Shown: positions 60,974 through 64,000 of the stretch, one piece after another | How positions within the stretch are numbered: the stretch's first letter is position 1 | How the letters are laid out: every line of letters begins with the position of its first letter | Made by a program: the position numbers and the translations under genes | The notes under the pieces: generated by a model | The model's input: only the letters and a program-made list of their open reading frames with translations | Database searches by the model: none | Told to the model about the DNA's origin: nothing | Assembly (NCBI GenBank): GCA_041984885.1 | Contig: JBHIXH010000002.1 | Location: 1 to 64,000 of the forward strand | From: UBA4486 sp041984885 | GTDB lineage: Bacteria; Pseudomonadota; Gammaproteobacteria; Eutrophobiales; Eutrophobiaceae | DNA length: 64,000 nt | Reading direction: 5' to 3'

Positions 60974-61516
60974 CTACCAGCGCATCATGCGACGGACAAT
61001 ACCGTCGTTTAAAAACGCATGATAAATCGCGCCACTGATATGTACCGCGACAACGGCCAATAGTGCCCACGCCGTCCACAGGTGAATCTCGGAGAATAAC
61101 TCGTTCATTTCCTCATCCGCCTCAGAAATACGCGGTAGTTTAAACAGCCACCAGACTTCCGTATCCCAGCGCGTATGTGCCGATGACAGGTAGCCGCTGA
61201 TACAAACGGCCAGAATAAGCACGTAAATAATGACATGGTCAAGCGTGGCCAGTTTTTGCATCCAGGGTTTCATTGCGCTGGATGGCACCGGTGCCGGACG
61301 ATGTTTGAAGCGAACGTATATCAGCAAGGGCACTACAAATATCAACGTCAGGCCGATATTTTTATGTAACTGAAAAGGAAACGCGCGAAACTGCATCTCT
61401 TTAGAGGGTAATGGCAATCCCAGCATCCACCAACTGGAGATAAACAGGAAAAAAATCGAGACGGCTAGTAACCAGTGCAGGATAACCGCCGTTCTACTGT
61501 AGCCTTGACTTTGCAT
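60974..61516 (-). CDS. Cytochrome b561 family protein
   Basis: 180 residues with four membrane segments. Heme-ligand histidines are visible in VILHWLLAVSIFFLF, LHKNIGLTLIF, ATLDHVIIYVLIL and VVAVHISGAIYHAFLNDGIVRRMM. This is the bacterial YodB/CybB-type b561, which moves electrons between ubiquinol and a periplasmic or membrane acceptor, in some cases superoxide. The unknown membrane protein upstream starts on the same strand with a 34-base gap and may be cotranscribed. Confidence 0.9.
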   Translation of the reverse strand: MQSQGYSRTAVILHWLLAVSIFFLFISSWWMLGLPLPSKEMQFRAFPFQLHKNIGLTLIFVVPLLIYVRFKHRPAPVPSSAMKPWMQKLATLDHVIIYVLILAVCISGYLSSAHTRWDTEVWWLFKLPRISEADEEMNELFSEIHLWTAWALLAVVAVHISGAIYHAFLNDGIVRRMMRW

Positions 61517-61550
61517 ATCGTGACCCGTTAATAGTTTTAATCTTTCGAGG

Positions 61551-62123
61551 TTAGTTGGTTACTGCTTGTTTTTCAGACTGAATCTGCCGGCCGGCAATGG
61601 TCGCACAGAGCAACATTAGATGTAGCAGCAACCAGAGAAGGATATTCCACAAATAGATGTCTCGCAGAATGGGGCCGGTATTGACGACGGCTGCAAACTG
61701 GACTGCATCTATCAGCGTTAAAGCAGCAAAGATAAAAATGGCCGCAGTCGAGGCAGCCGGCTTGTAATTCACCAATGCTCCACCGACAATAATTGACAGG
61801 AAAGCCAGTATTGCACCTGTAACTGACAACCAGATTTGGACAGCAGGAAACCAGTCCGGGGTAGACAGTGAAATTCCTTCCACGTAGGTGACCATGTATT
61901 CACACTCCGCCAGCGACAAGCCTTCCTCTTCGAGTTCTTCTTCAGGACAAACGGCTGCGGGCAACACGCCGGATTCCGGCATGTGCTTGGTAATTACTGA
62001 CTGTTTCATGGCCTCATTACCATGCAGCGAAGTCAGGAAAATACCCAGTACGATAGTAACGACACCCAGGGCACTGGCCCAGGCGGGACCATTCGCTGTT
62101 GGTTTACTGTTATTAGATGTCAT
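61551..62123 (-). CDS. Membrane protein of unknown function
   Basis: 190 residues. Four hydrophobic segments are seen: ASALGVVTIVLGIFLTSL (about 16-33), WLSVTGAILAFLSIIVGGAL (about 98-118), AAIFIFAALTLIDAVQFAAV and LWNILLWLLLHLMLLCATIAG. Between the first and second is a periplasmic loop of about 60 residues with two cysteines and a Glu-rich patch (PEEELEEEGLSLAECEYM). I do not recognise the family. Confidence 0.65.
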   Translation of the reverse strand: MTSNNSKPTANGPAWASALGVVTIVLGIFLTSLHGNEAMKQSVITKHMPESGVLPAAVCPEEELEEEGLSLAECEYMVTYVEGISLSTPDWFPAVQIWLSVTGAILAFLSIIVGGALVNYKPAASTAAIFIFAALTLIDAVQFAAVVNTGPILRDIYLWNILLWLLLHLMLLCATIAGRQIQSEKQAVTN

Positions 62124-62275
62124 GCGGCACCTGATATTTATTATTCAAGTTTTAATCGTAGAACCAGACCAACCCAAATTTCGAAAGTTCTCGTCAGGGG
62201 TCTGATACTGGCCGTTGGGGCGCGCATTGTATCACGCGCATCGGCGAAATAAACGGGAGGTGGGGATAAAAGGAA

Positions 62276-62291
62276 GTTTTCTTATGAAAAC
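62276..62291 (-). terminator. Weak terminator after the chemotaxis receptor gene
   Basis: On the minus strand GTTTTC-ATAA-GAAAAC is followed by TTCCTTTT, just past the stop of the receptor gene. The stem is short and AT-rich. Confidence 0.4.
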
Positions 62292-62294
62292 AGA

Positions 62295-63875
62295 CTAGTT
62301 TTGTGCAGGCTCATCCGAACGATAGGCAATACGAAAACCTCCCCAGTGCTTGCCATTCACGTAGATCGGCGCTGACAGGTCGTGCAGGACTTCACCGGTA
62401 TCGCGTTTGTACGTTTGCAGCAGGAATTTTTCCCGGTTCGAACCACAGCGGCTGCCGGTTCGATCATTGAATAATCTTTTCGTGCGATTCCCCACCAGGT
62501 CCTTTTCATAGTCGCCGGTCAGTGGTTGACTGAAGCGTTTGTTATGCGTCGGGAAATAACCGTTGTTATCAACAGCCCCGGCCAGAATAAAATCCGGATT
62601 TTCTTCCAGCACCGGCTCCTGTAATGCCGGTAACATCTGATCTGTAAAAGTATCAAATTCAGTTGAATACTTTATCGGGTTTGAACCTGCAATCGGTTTA
62701 TAGTTACGATCAAATAACGCGGCTTCAGTGATTTGTTCATTGGCGATCGATCGCTCAAACAACTCCCCTACCTGTTTTGATTTTTCAAGCACGATATTTT
62801 TGACCCTGTCATGTATCGTGCCAAACTCAAAGTCGCCATTGATCGTGTGAATCTGTTCTGCCTGGTTCGAAAGCGATATTGCGTCTTCGGAGACAGCTTG
62901 TGCGTCACTGACTATATGTCCGAACAGCGATTTTATCGCTTCCAGCTCGACTTTAATCTGGTTCACGGAATGATGATGCTGGTCCATGATCCGGTTAATA
63001 TTATCCATCTGTTCATTGGTAATTCTGGCTTGACTGTTGATCCCGGTCAGTACATTACCTATTTGCTCGGCCTGCCCCACAACAAGTTCAACCATATCCT
63101 GAAAAGCCATGATCTCCTCATTTGTCTTTTTCGATACTGCCACCATGTGTCGCAATTTCTCATCGATTTCCAGAGTCGAAACCGAAGACTTGTTTGCCAG
63201 TTCACGGACTTCATCGGCAACAACGGCAAAACCGCGCCCCAGTTCACCCGCACGGGCCGCTTCTATTGCCGCGTTTAATGCAAGCAGGTTGGTCTGATCA
63301 GAAACATTTTTAATTACATCAGTAATTCCGGCAATATCGTGGGCGTATTCATTTAACTCGCGCATACTTTCCGTCGTAGACGTGGCACTGGATTTTAAAT
63401 TCAGAATACCGTTAGTGATCTGTGTGACTTTTTCCAGACCTTCATCACAGATCCCGGTCGCTTTTTCTGTCGAGGTGTAGGCGCGTTGTGTATTTTCGAC
63501 GATATACGCGGTGTTATCAGCCAGTTCATTGGTAGCGTTGGTCACGTTTTCGGTACGCTGCATCTGGTTTTCAATCTTGCCGGTCAATTCATCGATAAAA
63601 TGCGAGACTTTGGCACTGGATATAGCAATTGAAATTCCGACTTCAGAGGACTGAGACAATCGTTGCATCAGTATCTGTTTGGCTTCGATGAGTTTTGACC
63701 AGACAGAATTAAAGCGTTGCCATCTCGTAACCGGCATTTCTTCTTGCAGATGCCTGGTTGCAACATAGTCGCCCAATCTGTCCAGGTCTGCGCGTATCAA
63801 TTTAAAAATCCGGTAACAGAAAAGCCCGGTGACTAGAGCAAGCGAACACAAGCTCAGCAATACGATTTCTGTCAT
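62295..63875 (-). CDS. Methyl-accepting chemotaxis protein with C-terminal sensor-like domain
   Basis: 526 residues. A single N-terminal membrane segment (VLLSLCSLALVTGLFCYRIF) is followed by a long coiled-coil signalling domain (about 90-370). Its hairpin tip has the sequence GIINVIKNVSDQTNLLALNAAIEA-type core and VVADEVRELANKSS, as in MCPs. The last 150 residues (FDRNYKPIAGSNPIKYS, DNNGYFPTHNKRFSQPL, LHDLSAPIYVNGKHWGGFRI) resemble a Cache/PAS-like sensor placed after the signalling domain, so sensing is probably cytoplasmic. No che genes are adjacent. Confidence 0.88.
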   Translation of the reverse strand: MTEIVLLSLCSLALVTGLFCYRIFKLIRADLDRLGDYVATRHLQEEMPVTRWQRFNSVWSKLIEAKQILMQRLSQSSEVGISIAISSAKVSHFIDELTGKIENQMQRTENVTNATNELADNTAYIVENTQRAYTSTEKATGICDEGLEKVTQITNGILNLKSSATSTTESMRELNEYAHDIAGITDVIKNVSDQTNLLALNAAIEAARAGELGRGFAVVADEVRELANKSSVSTLEIDEKLRHMVAVSKKTNEEIMAFQDMVELVVGQAEQIGNVLTGINSQARITNEQMDNINRIMDQHHHSVNQIKVELEAIKSLFGHIVSDAQAVSEDAISLSNQAEQIHTINGDFEFGTIHDRVKNIVLEKSKQVGELFERSIANEQITEAALFDRNYKPIAGSNPIKYSTEFDTFTDQMLPALQEPVLEENPDFILAGAVDNNGYFPTHNKRFSQPLTGDYEKDLVGNRTKRLFNDRTGSRCGSNREKFLLQTYKRDTGEVLHDLSAPIYVNGKHWGGFRIAYRSDEPAQN

Positions 63876-64000
63876 ATTTCACCTGTAGTTAAACCTGAAC
63901 TCGAATGAGAGCGAACCCGGTTCGCTTGATGAATTAACGTCAGATGAAGATAAAATCTTGAGAAAATACCGGCTTCAGGCATAAAAAAACGCCGGATATG

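Noticed and set aside
63961..64000. Terminator at the right edge
   Set aside because: On the minus strand CCGGCG followed by seven T residues could be the 3' half of a terminator for a gene to the right, but the matching arm would be outside the window.
1..64000. tRNA, rRNA, CRISPR, prophage or insertion elements
   Set aside because: Intergenic gaps were read for cloverleaf ends, spaced repeats, terminal inverted repeats and transposase or integrase motifs; none was found.

Overview
The window is chromosomal DNA from a gammaproteobacterium of moderate GC content. Evidence for this is the complete EpmA/EpmB/EF-P beta-lysylation set, ParC/ParE, AsnS, HrpA, Hsp15 (HslR), YoaA, xseB-ispA, CpdA, MazG and an OprI-type lipoprotein beside an L,D-transpeptidase. 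I cannot name the genus. A 10-base run of N inside hrpA and an in-frame stop in the same gene show that this is draft or metagenome-derived sequence. I see no rRNA, tRNA, CRISPR array, insertion sequence, prophage or integrase. Almost all of it reads as core or near-core chromosome.

Layout. 1-9.7 kb: a truncated LysR regulator divergent from a secreted NTF2-like protein, the pilus lipoprotein PilW, a Spy/CpxP-like protein, an orphan PAPS reductase, an SDR enzyme, CpdA, an O-methyltransferase, AsnS and the helicase YoaA. 9.2-12.3 kb: EF-P with its two modification enzymes and a small nuclease-like protein. 12.4-16.9 kb: topoisomerase IV. 16.9-19.4 kb: a rubrerythrin / iron-sulfur oxidoreductase / DUF3501 cassette with a dyad operator in front, the best candidate for a poorly described stress system. 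19.6-27.1 kb: xseB-ispA, FolE2, MazG, an HNH nuclease, an aminotransferase and the Lpp-like lipoprotein/L,D-transpeptidase pair. 27.2-33.5 kb: an RND efflux pair divergent from a phytase-like esterase and an unnamed secreted protein. 33.5-36.4 kb: MoaB, Hsp15, a MATE exporter and a nitroreductase. 36.5-40.8 kb: a MoxR-DUF58-transglutaminase operon. 40.8-46.9 kb: a CMD-Rieske fusion, an unknown anchored protein, a CPA2 antiporter and the interrupted hrpA. 47.1-53.8 kb: a PP2C phosphatase fused through a membrane segment to an FGE-like domain, a SelW-like protein, AmpG, a CYTH protein and an OFA-family transporter with a small membrane partner. 54.0-60.8 kb: a molybdenum-cofactor locus (moaA-fdhD-mobA-mobB-moeA; moaD-moaE-lhgO; moaC). 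61-64 kb: cytochrome b561, an unknown membrane protein and a chemotaxis receptor with a C-terminal sensor-like domain.

How the genes work together. The molybdenum-cofactor genes here plus moaB at 33.5 kb cover pterin synthesis, sulfur transfer, metal insertion and nucleotide addition. FdhD points to a formate dehydrogenase encoded elsewhere, and the neighbouring OFA transporter could supply formate or another small carboxylate. EF-P with EpmA/EpmB helps ribosomes through polyproline stretches. The rubrerythrin cassette probably forms a peroxide-reducing or iron-handling chain in which the Fe-S protein takes the place of the missing rubredoxin domain; this is inference.
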